This document shows, piece after piece, positions 1 through 11,358 of a DNA stretch of 64,000 nucleotides. The stretch is from positions 160,344 to 224,343 of the forward strand of contig NGBS01000591.1 in assembly GCA_002245135.1 (NCBI GenBank). The letters run 5' to 3'. Every line of letters begins with the position of its first letter. Position 1 is the first letter of the stretch. The notes beneath the pieces were generated by a model. The model was not told where the DNA came from. It searched no databases and was given only the letters and a program-made list of their open reading frames with translations. The translations under genes and the position numbers were made by a program. The stretch comes from Proteromonas lacertae (lineage: Eukaryota > Sar > Bigyra > Opalinata > Proteromonadidae).

Positions 1-926
1 AATCATTTTGAAACACATCAATCACTTTATGTAAAACAGTAATAAAGTGTAATAAATCTAAATTCTCATGAGTTTTCATAAACAAAATTGATTTAAACAA
101 TCTATCAATTGTATCGGAGAAACAAATCATCACAGATACATTGGATGGTAAGAATTGTTTACTTATTAATGCATAAACTGAATCTGAAATTATTGACACT
201 GAATCAATTACAATGGCTATTATCTTAGGTGTTATTGGTGCATATGGTTGTAGTATACTTTGTATTAAGTTTGATAATAACTGTACAGTCACTGTATTTG
301 GGTTGTATACTCTTGCACCAAGAATGGCTGATTTATAAACGAAATTGTCAGTTATCCAATAACAACCGATTTGTAGAACATAACTACCTGATATTAGTGG
401 ATAAGTTTCTATTGTTAATGAGCAGTAAGAACAACTAACGTATAGTTCTTGAGATATTTTGAAAGTAATTTGATTTGAAAAACCTAATAAGCAAGATTTC
501 ATATTATCATCTGTTGGGATTGTGAAATTCTCAGATATACCAGCTGTTGTACAAAATGATGAAAAAGATTGACTTTGGGATGAAATCGAAAGGTAGGCAT
601 TCCATAGAACACATAATCACCAATCTTAATGCCAATTGAGCATCTCTTTGCTTTGACACCTTTGGAACAGCAGTAGGCATTATTGTGTTTGGATATGGAT
701 AAACTGATGAAATGTTAAAGTTTGAATGTTCTATTGGTCTTTTATATGGTATGCCCATATTCTTACCATGTTTCAACTGAAGATGCCTTCTCATTGCTGT
801 AGTACTTTTGCACTTACCTCTGAACACATTGTGACCACACAAGGTACAGATAGCATATGTGTCATTATGACTATCTACGATAAAATTTTCCCAAACAGTA
901 CTTCGCCTGACCTTTCCTAAGTCCAT
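1..926 (-). pseudogene. BED-finger hAT-type transposase remnant, partial
   Basis: The ATG at 926 opens a BED-type zinc finger: a WENF start, then CTLC and a distal HLQLKH, giving C-x2-C...H-x4-H at about 770-890. The frame breaks near 560-575, but a neighbouring frame then stays open to base 1. Its sequence matches the hAT-like body of the copy starting at 968 (a C-x2-C pair, then an RWI/YWI...DN segment). The rest of the gene lies outside the window. hAT transposases bind transposon ends through the BED finger. With one frameshift this copy is either a decaying element or carries a sequencing indel. Terminal inverted repeats and target-site duplications were not found. Confidence 0.7.
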
Positions 927-967
927 TTTCAGAAACGTGTTCTCAAACCTAAACAAGCTTTTATTTT

Positions 968-2977
968 ATGAATTCTGCCTATTGGATGAACGATCCACAT
1001 AATATTAATGTGGTTCATTGCAAAATATGTGGTATCACTATATATAAAGTTACAGCTGGTGAGAGTGTGGGAATGAGGAGACATGTTAAGCTAAAACATC
1101 CATATGTTACTCAAAAGGAGTTATCCAATCCAGATATTACTATTACTAGTGCAATAACGAATAGAGAATCCTATATAACTAACCCTAAAAGAAATTCAAA
1201 GGAAAGGCAACAGGAGGTGAAAATTCATCTCGCTTCATTTTGTGCGATTGAAGCAATCCTTCCTACCTTTTTAAATACAGACATGTTTATGCAATTTTGT
1301 TATGTTGCTTTAGATGATCTTCTTCCTTTGATTCCATCTTCCGAATTACTTGTAAATGAATTATGCAAATATTAGCGGGAAAATACGAGAAAATGTATAA
1401 GAATATATATTACTCTTAATAGATTATAAACGAATTAAACAACACTTGTGAATTTTGTTCTTTAACATTCCAATGTTATACTCTCAAATGTCAATTAACA
1501 GTATTACAAATATCCTGTAGGTGGATAGATAACAATTTAGATGTAAGAAATGTAGTATTAGGATGTAAATTGTTCGTTCCAGTAATTGGTAAAACAAATG
1601 ATTTAAGTGGATTAATCAAAGATATTCTATTACCTTATAACACTATATTACCTAAAATAATATCAATTACAACACAAGCTTCTGAGGATTTAACTGGTTC
1701 TATATCTATTTTGTTTAATGATAAGTATTTTTCTGAAAATGTGACTGTTGTTGTATGTTTTGCCGATTGTCTAGATACCATGTTAAATAATTTGTTCTTT
1801 GACTTAGGAAATACTGAAGAAGAAGAAGAAACGAGATGCTTTTTATATAATTTACACTATATTATTGCTGTTTATGAACATGATATGAATTTGATTAATA
1901 GATGGATGAATGAAAAAGGAAAACCACTTTTGTTGTTAGGTAAAAGTAAAAAGTATATATATATAAATATTTATTTATTATTATTTATATAGATGGACTT
2001 CTTTATATCAGACTCTTACTGAAATATACAATAATTGGGATGATTTTGGTGATTTAATGAAAGGAATTATTTCTACAGATATCTAGTATATATTATTATA
2101 TATTTATGTATTCCTTAGTGATTCTTTCTTCAATAATAATACATATATAATTATAAGAGAAGTTACGCATACCTTAATGCCATTAACAGAGATCATTGAA
2201 ACGTTATCAGTTGATAAAACTGCATTACCATTAGGGCTCAATATATCCATACTTAAGAACTTGTGCTAGTTTATTTTTATATGATAATGGTGAAGCATTA
2301 CCAAAGTGTGAAACAAAATTGGGGATTGAATTGAGTGCAAAAAATTATCAGAACATTTGCTCAACCATGGAATAAAACTCCTCATAAGTTGATATTGGGT
2401 GGTTGTTCATTAGATCCACAATTTAAAGATTTGTCATTGTTTGAAGATGATGAAAAAACATTAATTGAGAGTTATTTAATTGAAGAAATAAAGATAATAG
2501 AACAAATACATAAATTGGATTTTGAGGAATTGTATATGGATGATGATAATAATGAACCTTCTTCATCTGTAGAATCGGATACTAATAAATACACTATGCA
2601 TTGATACAATATTAGAGGATCTTGAGGAGCATAGGAAGAAAAGAGAAAAAAGAGGGAAAATAAAGATGAAACCAGCTGAAGATATCTTAGAAGAGTATAA
2701 AGATAAGCCAGTAAATGAAAATGACAAAATATATGATTGGTGGAAATGCCATAGATATGAGTTTAAAGAATTAGTCTATTTGTACAAAAAATGCAGTTGT
2801 CTTCCTGCTACTGCTGCTCCAAGAGGTGAACTGTTTGTTCCTGAAAGGTTGCCATTTTACATTAAAAGAGATTTGTTAGATAGTGATCTTGCTGAATGTT
2901 GTATAATGATAAGAAGTAATATGAATGAAATTGATTTTTTAAGAGACAGTTGGCCATCTGTTTTATTAGATGATTAA
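968..2977 (+). pseudogene. BED-finger hAT-type transposase, frameshifted
   Basis: The N-terminus is a BED finger (HCKIC...MRRHVKLKH, about 1015-1100). The C-terminus (2666-2977) is a typical hAT dimerisation region with a WW-x-H...F, LYKKCSCLPATAAPRGELF segment. Introns that restore the frame are 1352-1424 (73 nt), about 1952-1990 and about 2088-2119. Three single-base frame changes remain, near 2245, 2338 and 2590, so the copy as read is not functional. It starts 41 bp from the divergent copy at 926, with which it shares family but only modest sequence identity. A domesticated, expressed hAT gene is possible if the frame changes are sequencing errors. Confidence 0.75.
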
Positions 2978-3161
2978 TCCAACATTATTTGAGTAATAGA
3001 TTATCCTAATTTAATAATAAAAGTATTATTAATTAAAATGATTGTATTTTGGTGTGAAAAAAGAAAAAGATATTTTTGTGAATAGTTTGATTCCTATCAA
3101 ACATATCTATTCATTTTCTTTTTTTTTATCAACTCAATCCATTCCTATCTTTACTAAAAAA

Positions 3162-3615
3162 ATGGCAAAAGCTGGAGGCTATCAAGGAATAAATGAATTA
3201 AAAGCAGCAGAAGAGGAAGCAAGTAAATTAATACTTGATGCTAAAAACAGTATATAAGAGTTATATAATACCAATTTAGAGAGAAAAGAAGTAATACAGA
3301 AAGCAAAGGAAGATGCAAACAAAGAGTTAGAAGAACATAAAGCTAAAAGAGAAAAGGAGTTTGCTGATATTGAAAAATCCGTATTAAACTACTATAATAT
3401 CGTGTAGAAACTAGGAGGTGATAGTGAAAAACATTTACAGGAAGTAAAAGGCAAGATTGATACAAAAATAGATGGAATGGAGTATATTTAAGATATAATA
3501 TATTTATAGAAAAGAATATGCTCAAAATTCAGATAAGGTGATTGATTTTCTCGTTCAAGAAATGACAAAAGTGAATATACAAGTAAAAGCATCTCGTAAA
3601 AGTCGTCAAGATTAA
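3162..3615 (+). CDS. V-type ATPase subunit G
   Basis: Peripheral-stalk subunit of the V1 sector of the vacuolar proton pump. Four exons with phase-consistent introns 3250-3279, 3381-3407 and 3482-3509 (30, 27 and 28 nt) give about 122 aa, the normal size for subunit G. The N-terminus GYQGINELKAAEEEASKLI matches the family's GIQQLLxAEKxA pattern. It is followed by a charged helix (KRKEVIQKAKEDANKELEE) that forms the stalk coiled coil with subunit E. The ATG at 3162 is chosen because the family motif begins directly after it; upstream in-frame sequence is hydrophobic, AT-rich leader. The frame is clean. Confidence 0.9.
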
Positions 3616-3707
3616 ACATTTCGATAGCTGTTAACTTATAAGTTTTGTTTTTGTAATATTATATGAATTTTGTATGTTGTTTTACTAAAACTCCAAATCA
3701 ACAAAGA

Positions 3708-3989
3708 CTACTCACTTTTTTGTTTTAAATTATTATCTATATTATTATTATCCTCTTTATATAACAGTAATCCAATAATCATTAGATATGGAACAAGTAG
3801 AAAAAACACAAGGAAGGTAAATGGTAAAAATAAATACTTTGTACTCATAAATAAGTGCTGTATTTTTGAATTATTAGGAAAGAACGGCTAATAGATCATA
3901 ATAATAAAATATACTGGTAGGAACATCGATAAAACGAAATAAATATAACCTATTGTAAATATTACTAATGTTGTAATCCATCCATTCAT
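3708..3989 (-). CDS. Small two-helix membrane protein
   Basis: Splicing a 27-nt intron (3888-3914) in phase 0 gives 84 aa with two hydrophobic helices (about residues 4-25 and 44-68) and a short acidic, Asn-rich tail. Without the intron the frame meets a TAG, which is the end of the intron itself. The size and topology resemble V-ATPase subunit e, and the gene sits next to and convergent with V-ATPase subunit G, but the usual LNP-type signature of that family is not visible. Function is therefore not assigned. Confidence 0.55.
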
Positions 3990-4218
3990 AATTACTTCGA
4001 TACACTATCTATATAAGAAGAAATAAAGAAAAGAAATATTGTAACGACTATATTTTTGAATAATGAATAAATTGAATAACATATGCTTATATTATTATTA
4101 TTTCATATTATAATTTTTCATATCTCAAAAACAGAACTAATATAAACAAAAAAGCAAAACATATAACAAATCTATTATTACACAAATTAACAAATCAACA
4201 TTTGATATTACATTATAT

Positions 4219-5902
4219 CTAAATTGATACATTTTTGTTTTGAAGATTCTTCAGTTGATTATATTGGTTTTGTAATAACTCATTCTTCTTAGTCAATTGT
4301 TCTAATTCATTTAACAAAGAGTGTCTTGCTATTAATAAATCAATAATAATATAAATAAATAAATAAATACTTCTCTTTTTACAATCTTGATTAGTTTGTG
4401 GAAACATAAGATCATATATTTTACCATCAGTATTTACAGTATCTATTAATTCATTTAACAATTCTATTTGTCTTCCTTTTGGTAAATCATCCCAAATCTG
4501 ATATGGTGATGCACACGGTGTTCCTAATTCTTTTACTGATGATAAAACTATAAATATTAATAACATATATATATATATTATACATGGACTATCAACACTA
4601 TCAGTTGAATGATTGGATGATGTTCTTTGTAGAATTTCTACTCTTCGATTTGTTATAGTATGATTATCAACAGTATTAATCTCTATTTGTTGATTATGTA
4701 GTTGCTGTTGCTGTTGTTGTTGTTGTTGTTGAACTAATAACAATTCATGTTCTATTACATCAGCTGGTGGCGGTGGAGTTGGTAGGAAATGTTCTTCATG
4801 TTGTGGTAATTGTTGTTCAGGAGTTGATATTTCTTCACCAACTATTGTTATTGGATCTAATGGTGGTGTTGGTGGAGGAGTAGGTGGAGCATAGGTTTGC
4901 TCGTTTATAAAACTACTCATTTGTATTGGAGCTTGAATTGGTTGAATTGGTTGCATAACTAGCGGTGGTGATTGTTCATCCATATTATTACTATAAAAAT
5001 ATTCTGGTGAAACCATTGATTTGCTCTGTTCAGATCGATTTTCTATAACCATATCAGGCTCAGAAAAAAATGCAGAAGTATCAAACGATTTTGGTTGTTG
5101 TTGTTGCTGTTGTTGTTGCTGTTGTATAACAATATTATCTGGTGATTGGATTATAGGTATTTCTTCTAACACTATTGGATTTGGATTTATTAATAATGGC
5201 TCCTTTTCAACTGCAGCTGGTTGTGGTAGTACAGGTGGCTCTAATGTACTATTATTATTGTTATTATTATCGAATGATGCTGTTGGTTGTTGTTGAATCA
5301 ACAATTCATCAGCTTCAAATACATGTTGTTGTTGTTGTTGTTCATTTTCATTTATTGAGTTTATTATTTGCGGAGGTTCATTCTCTTCTGGGACAGATTC
5401 TACCCTTCGTGTTGAAAATAAATCAGGATTATATACTGGCTGTGGATTTGATGATTTATTCTCAAAAAAACATACAGATTTACTTCTACTACATTCTGGA
5501 ATTTGAGAATAATGTGATAATTCGGCTGATGTAAGACTTGTTGATGTTTGATTTGTATTATTATTATTTCTTTTACGCATAGGATTCAATGATGAAGACT
5601 TAGCCATTATTTCACTTAAAGATACATATCTCACAGGTGTTTGTGAATTACTTGAAGATGGAGTAGAACAATTGGATTGATTACTTGCTAATGATAATGA
5701 TTTTTGTATCACAGGATCCTCTGAACTAGATGCACTTCTTTTCCCCTCACTAATATGAATTGAGGCTATTAAATATATTATTTTATCACATACACGTTTC
5801 GCTCGAAGATCTTCTATGTAATATAGGACAATATTGAATAACAAATCTTCCTACTCTGTAAGTAGTGTTATTTTGTTTAGTCTCGTGTTGAATCTTATTC
5901 AT
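4219..5902 (-). CDS. Gln-rich protein with C-terminal coiled coil
   Basis: Not recognised as a known family. Introns 5766-5793, 4548-4583 and 4329-4370 connect four exons into about 525 aa. The start at 5902 is chosen because the 28-nt first intron joins in frame only to that ATG. The head contains a short conserved-looking block (YRVGRFVIQ) and a Ser-rich region with NPMRKRNNNN. The middle is Gln/Pro/Asn-rich, with several runs of 6-10 Gln, and looks disordered. The last 90 residues look folded (PYQIWDDLPKGRQIELLNEL) and end in a leucine-rich coiled coil. A scaffold or signalling adaptor is plausible but unproven. It shares a 127-bp divergent promoter with the Tctex gene. Confidence 0.65.
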
Positions 5903-6029
5903 TCTGTGTATTGAAAATCAATATTAACAAACCTAAACAGAATTAGAAGAAAAAATAAATCAATCAAAAATTACTGAATTATTTACATTTTGACGTGTAA
6001 TCGTTTTTTAAATTTTGTTTTTATAAAAT

Positions 6030-6484
6030 ATGGCTGATGCTAAGGGTGATACTCTAGGATATCAAATCAAACCTAATCCTACAGAAAAGTATATTCATTC
6101 GAATATATATATTTAGATTCAATGTAAACTATGCTAAAAATATAATCAAAACTGCTTTAAAAGAGAAATTGGCAGAAGCAAAATATGAAGTATTGTAATA
6201 TTTCTATATTTAGAGAGATAATGCTCCTACTTGGACAAGAGAATTATCATATACAATAAAAAGCAAATTGAAGGGTATATAATACATTATTAATGTTTAT
6301 AGAATTAAATTTACCCCGTTATAAATATGTAGTACAAGCGGTAATAGGAGAACAAATGGGTCAAGGAATTAGAATTGGTAGTAGATGCTTCTGGGATTCA
6401 TCAATAGATTTTATGGTCAGTGAAACATTTTCAAATGATAGTCTTTATTGTGTTGCAACAGTTTATGCTATTTATTATTATTAA
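6030..6484 (+). CDS. Tctex-type dynein light chain
   Basis: Four exons with introns 6089-6116, 6190-6213 (24 nt) and 6275-6302 give about 124 aa. The C-terminal Tctex-1 fold is clear: YKYVVQAVIGEQMGQGIRIG, then SRCFWD and NDSLYCVATVYA, as in the DYNLT2/TCTEX1D2 branch. These light chains dimerise on dynein intermediate chains. The TCTEX1D2 branch belongs to the retrograde intraflagellar-transport dynein, so the gene suggests, without proving, that the organism makes cilia or flagella. Start ATG at 6030 follows an A-rich leader. Confidence 0.88.
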
Positions 6485-6551
6485 TTTGAGTATTTTATAC
6501 TATTTGTTTTGATTATACAATTATATAAACAAAAGATATTAATTCTATTAT

Positions 6552-7505
6552 TTATAATAAACTTAGTCCATAAGAAACAATAAATCTTGCATTATTGTCA
6601 TTCCATTTCTTCAACTCTTCAGCAGAAGCAGTCACCTGGTCTCCATTCAATCTATTCAACAATGCTGTAGCTACAGCTGCACATTTTATATTTGCCTTAT
6701 GACAAAACGCCTGTAAATACAACACTTCCATTTCGATATTTCTTACACCTTTTTCATCACATTTCTTTAAGAATTCTATTCTTTGTTCCTCAGATATACT
6801 AATATATTTATACAAATAATATAATATACTCATGGAAAAAACCATCTGTTCTAGCTTGTTCTTCGTAAAATCCATGACAAGACATTGTTATTCCACTCAC
6901 AAAATTGAAATTATTCTTCTTTCCAAATTCAATCAATTCTTCTACAAATGCTTTATTTGCTACACTTGGATATTCTATTTCTTTACCAAGAATATATGTC
7001 TTATAGACTGGTAATAATTCACCATTTACAGCTCCTGTTGATAAAACCATTGAACCTGGTTGAACACCTATACCTCCTGATGTTCCTAATCTAATCCATC
7101 TAACTGCATCTTTAATGCCAACTATTTCCATTACTTGAGCTAACTCATTAAGCAAAATTGACATTGAAGGCATTCCCATTCCATGAGATACAGCGATTAT
7201 GTGGTTTATTTTATACCTATATGTGATATATTATAAAATTACATCGTAAATCTTTCAGTTTTACCAATTAACTCTGGTTTTACTTCTTTAGACAATTTTT
7301 TACTTATTTCTTCAGATAAAGTATTAGCTAATCTTGTTGTTCGATCTGAACTACCTTGCATAACTACAAGCTATCAATAATAAAAAATATATATGTACTT
7401 TGATATCTTTGAATATTCTACTCAAATCCATTGAAGTATCTAATCCAAGGTGGTAATAATACTATAAATAGAGTAGCATCACTTCAATACGTGTGTAGAA
7501 CTCAT
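6552..7505 (-). CDS. Uridine phosphorylase, eukaryotic UPP type
   Basis: Splits uridine with phosphate into uracil and ribose-1-phosphate in pyrimidine salvage. Five exons (introns 7462-7490, 7371-7398, 7217-7242, 6799-6829) give about 279 aa. Recognisable parts are the HLGLDTSMDL start, the phosphate-loop region (VVMQGSSDRT), SHGMGMPS, RLGTSGGIG, and the uridine-specific end GVRNIEMEVLYLQAFCH...LLNRLNGDQ. The GTSGG and NIEME motifs are those expected in the nucleoside phosphorylase-I superfamily. All intron phases agree and no frame break is seen. Confidence 0.9.
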
Positions 7506-7621
7506 TTTTAAAAAAGATATGTTTGATTTAAGTTTGATAAATAAACTTGGCTTGATATTTTTACTTTCTTATAAACACACATCTAAAGCGATTAAAGACA
7601 TAAAATTATAAATTACACCTG

Positions 7622-8854
7622 TTACATAGGTTCTACATACTTGTAACCTTCTATACTTACTGCCTTATTTACCATATTCAACAATGAAAATTTTGATATT
7701 AAAAATGCTGCATAACTAAAAGAACTTTCACTAGTCAATATCTGATAGTTACATTCAGATAAAAACATCATTTCATACACTGCTCTCTTCAATTGATTCA
7801 AATCACCATCAAATTTAGAATGTAAAATCGGCATATCATCAATAACTTCACATTCTATACCTTTACTGTTATTCCTAAATATATTAATTGCCTTAGTCGA
7901 ATCACTAGCAATAAACCAAACCACAGTTTTATTCAATTGCATTTGAATGTTTGTTTCTTTTATAGCTTTGTCTATAAACTCATTATATTGATTGGGTTTT
8001 AAGAAAACATGAGTATCATTAAAATCACCTTTACCTGTTCTATAGTGAATTCCTATTTTATACACACTTTCATCATTGAAATGGAATTTTTCTTTATATT
8101 CATAATATTCTTTGGTAAAAGGATGAGAAACTTTAAAAAATACATTATACATTAAATGATTAAATTGTCTTGCCATATCTGCATAATTACCTATCCTATA
8201 TACTAATTTCTTTGACAATAAATCAGAATCGTTATTATAATATTCAAATATCTGCTTAGTAAATAAATACTGAGTTCCAATTTTTATTTCCTTTGAATTG
8301 GATTTGAATATTTTTGTTAAACGTGGAAAACCATTAAAATAGTATATATTGTATTCTTCCTTCATATCTTTCTTCTATTAAAATTAATTATATTGGGGAA
8401 AAAAATACTTTCAGGAACAATGAAATTCTCTATTGGCATTTCGTATAATTTAGCCAGTGTATACCAATTAGTCACTATTAAACATATATAATGTATTATT
8501 TATACTTTCAAATCCTCTCTTTGTTAAATAACAAAATAAAAATGATGTTATAAATGCAAACAGTCTGTTATTTAACCCACTAAATAATAATGGTGAATAA
8601 ATAATCAATCTTCTTTTCTTCTTGGGCTTTCTTAGCATATCTGCATTGAAATTACCAAAATTATTCATCACACTTTCAAAATTTACATATATATCCTCTA
8701 ATTCCCACACACTGTCATTCTTTGATTGAACTCTCTGAACATTTTCTTCTTCATTAGTGTCGTTCTCACAACATAATGGGTTGTAACTGTACATAAACAT
8801 AAACGTAGCACAAATAGACACTAAAAGTAGAAGACAAATTTGTATCTTCCTCAT
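7622..8854 (-). CDS. Type II membrane glycosyltransferase, fucosyltransferase-like
   Basis: The N-terminus (MRKIQ then a 20-residue hydrophobic helix) is a type II signal anchor, as in Golgi glycosyltransferases. A GLNNRLFAFITSF segment follows, resembling the nucleotide-sugar entry motif of fucosyltransferase-like enzymes. Later come GIHYRTGKGDF and TSESSFSYAAFLIS, which resemble the HxRxGD and SSxFS donor-site motifs of the GT23/GT37-like fold. Intron 8475-8505 is clean. The second junction (GT-AG intron 8375-8408) does not preserve phase, so a one-base error or an unusual splice site is needed there. The exact sugar and acceptor cannot be called. Confidence 0.6.
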
Positions 8855-8947
8855 AAATTAATAAAAATATAAAATTAAAAAACTTGGCTTGATCAAATTC
8901 AGTCATCCCATACTAATCATTAAAAACACAAAATCAGTAAATTAATT

Positions 8948-11172
8948 CTAATTATTCAATGATACAGTAGATGTAGTACTTCTCTCCTCTATATCCCCTT
9001 GACTTCTTGGAGTATTATTACGACTCAATGTATCTTTCAAGTTTGCATAAGAAGAAGCAGGTTTTGGAGTATTAGCATATAGTCTATTAAATACATTTCC
9101 TTTAGGTGTATATATTTTAGGTGGTTCAGGTGTTAACTCTCTCTTTGGAACTAAAGATTCATCAAAAATACCATTACCTAATACAATGTCAGTAATTGTA
9201 TTAACTTGATTCAATCTTGATCTTAATTTCTGTTCTGTCTTATTTGGTAATTGTGATAATCTTCTTCCATTCTTTAGATATTTCTTTTCTATTGTTTCAT
9301 TCTCATTTGTTACTACACTACTGATGAGTTTAACTTCTTCACGATTGATTGGTTCAATAAAATCTTCTTTTTCTATTGAATTATCATCTTTGTAATTCTT
9401 TCCGGTGATATCTACATTAGGATTGTTGAAATGTGAAGGCGTTAATAATATTCTTCTTTCTCTATTAGCTGGTGTTGTTATATTCTCAACATCTGAACTA
9501 ATACTGGTTGATGGTCTCTTTGGTGGAATATTAATCTTCAAATTTGGTATTAATAATGGCTGTAATTGTATTGGTGCCTCTATTATACTATCTGGTTGAT
9601 TATTATTATTATTATTATTATTCATTTGTGGTGATAAATTATGAGGTGATGTAAGAGGTGGTTCAATATCTTCATGATTATATTCAGGTGGTAGAAATGA
9701 AGAAACTTTGTCAAATATTTCAGCACATGTCTAATAATATATATAAATATATATATATATACTAATATTGGTTCACACAGATTATTTTTTTTCACAGTTT
9801 CTATCTCTTTTCCTATATCACCAACTGTAGATTTATATCTATTCATCATGGCTGTTAATCCTCTATACACATCTCCTAATAGTTTATTCAAATATTCATA
9901 TTCTTGAGATTTCTGTGATATTAATTGTTCTTCATCATGTTTTAGTTTTTCAGATTCTAATAGCTTTCTTTTAGGAATTCTCTTATTTGTTTTATCAGAT
10001 GAACTCTTCAAATCATCAGCTGTTTCTTGTAATATATTTATATCCTTTTGTAATTGGTGCAATTCTTCTTCAGCTGATTTTAACATTATTCTTAATGAAT
10101 AAGTTGTTTCACTTTGCAATAACACTTTTCTTAATATTTCTTCACTTGAATTTGGAAAAATATATTCACTAAAACCATCTAAACTTTCTACTAATTCATT
10201 TATTTCATTATCTAATTCATTATTATATTCTACTAATTTATCTATATTTCTAATTAACACTGGATCTTTATGATAAACAGTTGCATTATTCTGATTATTT
10301 AATGTAAATATCATTTTTGCTCTTCTTTCTCTATTTTCTTGTCTCCTTTTCATAAATGTATGAGCATCAATTATCTGTTGTTTACATTGTAATATCTCTT
10401 TTTGTCTTTGTAATCTGTCGTTATATAACTTATCATGTGCTTCTGTATAATTACGATAAGATGTCTATATAATAATAATAATAATAATAAAATACAATAT
10501 GAACATTCTTCGTTTGTCTATAAAGAGCATCCATTTTTGTTAAAATATATTCGTTTCCTCTTTTTGTATTATTCAAATCTTCCATTTTTCCTGTTAATAT
10601 TACTTTTTCTTCATTGTTTCTGCTTAACATATATCTTAATGTTCCTAAGTATTGTTTATTCTCATTTATTTGTGTTTTTAATGTGTTTATTTCATCTATA
10701 CATTCATGTATTCGAATATAGTCTCTATCATTTGGATCATCAAAATAACCTTTCTCTTCTAACTCATAGGTATGTAATTTTGCCTAATATTCAAAATAAT
10801 AACAGTAACATACATATAATTGTTTTAGCCTATGTATTTTTTTCTTTTCTTCAACATATAAATTATCATTAGGTTTTTCGAAGTATTGCAACATTTTGTA
10901 TTTCTCTATTTATTTCCATTTGTTGAACTACATTCAAATCTTCATTCTATATATGTAAACAACAACACTATACTTTTTTCTTCTCAACTTTACTCAACGA
11001 TAATAATGGCACTGATTGGGAAGCAGAGTTTGTAGGCGTACTATGATATGATATTGGCTTTAAAATAGAAGGTCTCTTAAAATCAAGATCATTAGCTGAA
11101 CCTATTTCTTCTACAGCAAGATTATCATCAATAGAAGACTATGGAGTATAATAACACTTATAATACATTCAT
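8948..11172 (-). CDS. Coiled-coil protein of unknown function
   Basis: Not recognised. A two-codon first exon (11167-11172) is followed by a 28-nt intron (11139-11166) and several exons; later introns include one of 28 nt near 10461-10490 and 9731-9762. Residues from about 100 to 400 are a long charged coiled coil (KLHTYELEEKGYF, IDEINTLKTQINENKQYLG and on). The C-terminal third is disordered, with an Asn run and many Ser/Thr-Pro sites. A single-base frame change is needed near 10897 at an A run; alternatively the gene starts at the ATG at about 10897. A ciliary or centrosomal structural role would suit the architecture but is a guess. Confidence 0.6.
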
Positions 11173-11358
11173 TTGGCAAAGAAAAATAAAAAAACAGTCA
11201 GAAAAATCAAGTCAAAAGCTTGAAAATCTATTTTGATTATATTAAATATTCTTCTTTTATATTGTTTTTGAAATAATATTCTTCAACAAAATACAAAAAT
11301 TTTCACATAACTTTAAATGTTAATAATAATAAAAATATAACTATAAATTGTTAATAAT

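Noticed and set aside
3708-3989. Firm call as V-ATPase subunit e
   Set aside because: Size and two TM helices fit, but conserved family residues were not seen; the adjacent subunit G gene is weak evidence in a eukaryote.
5021-5534. Plus-strand open frames rich in Cys or Val/Tyr opposite the Q-rich gene
   Set aside because: They are antisense reads of CAA/GGT-type repeats in the minus-strand gene, with low-complexity content and no start context.
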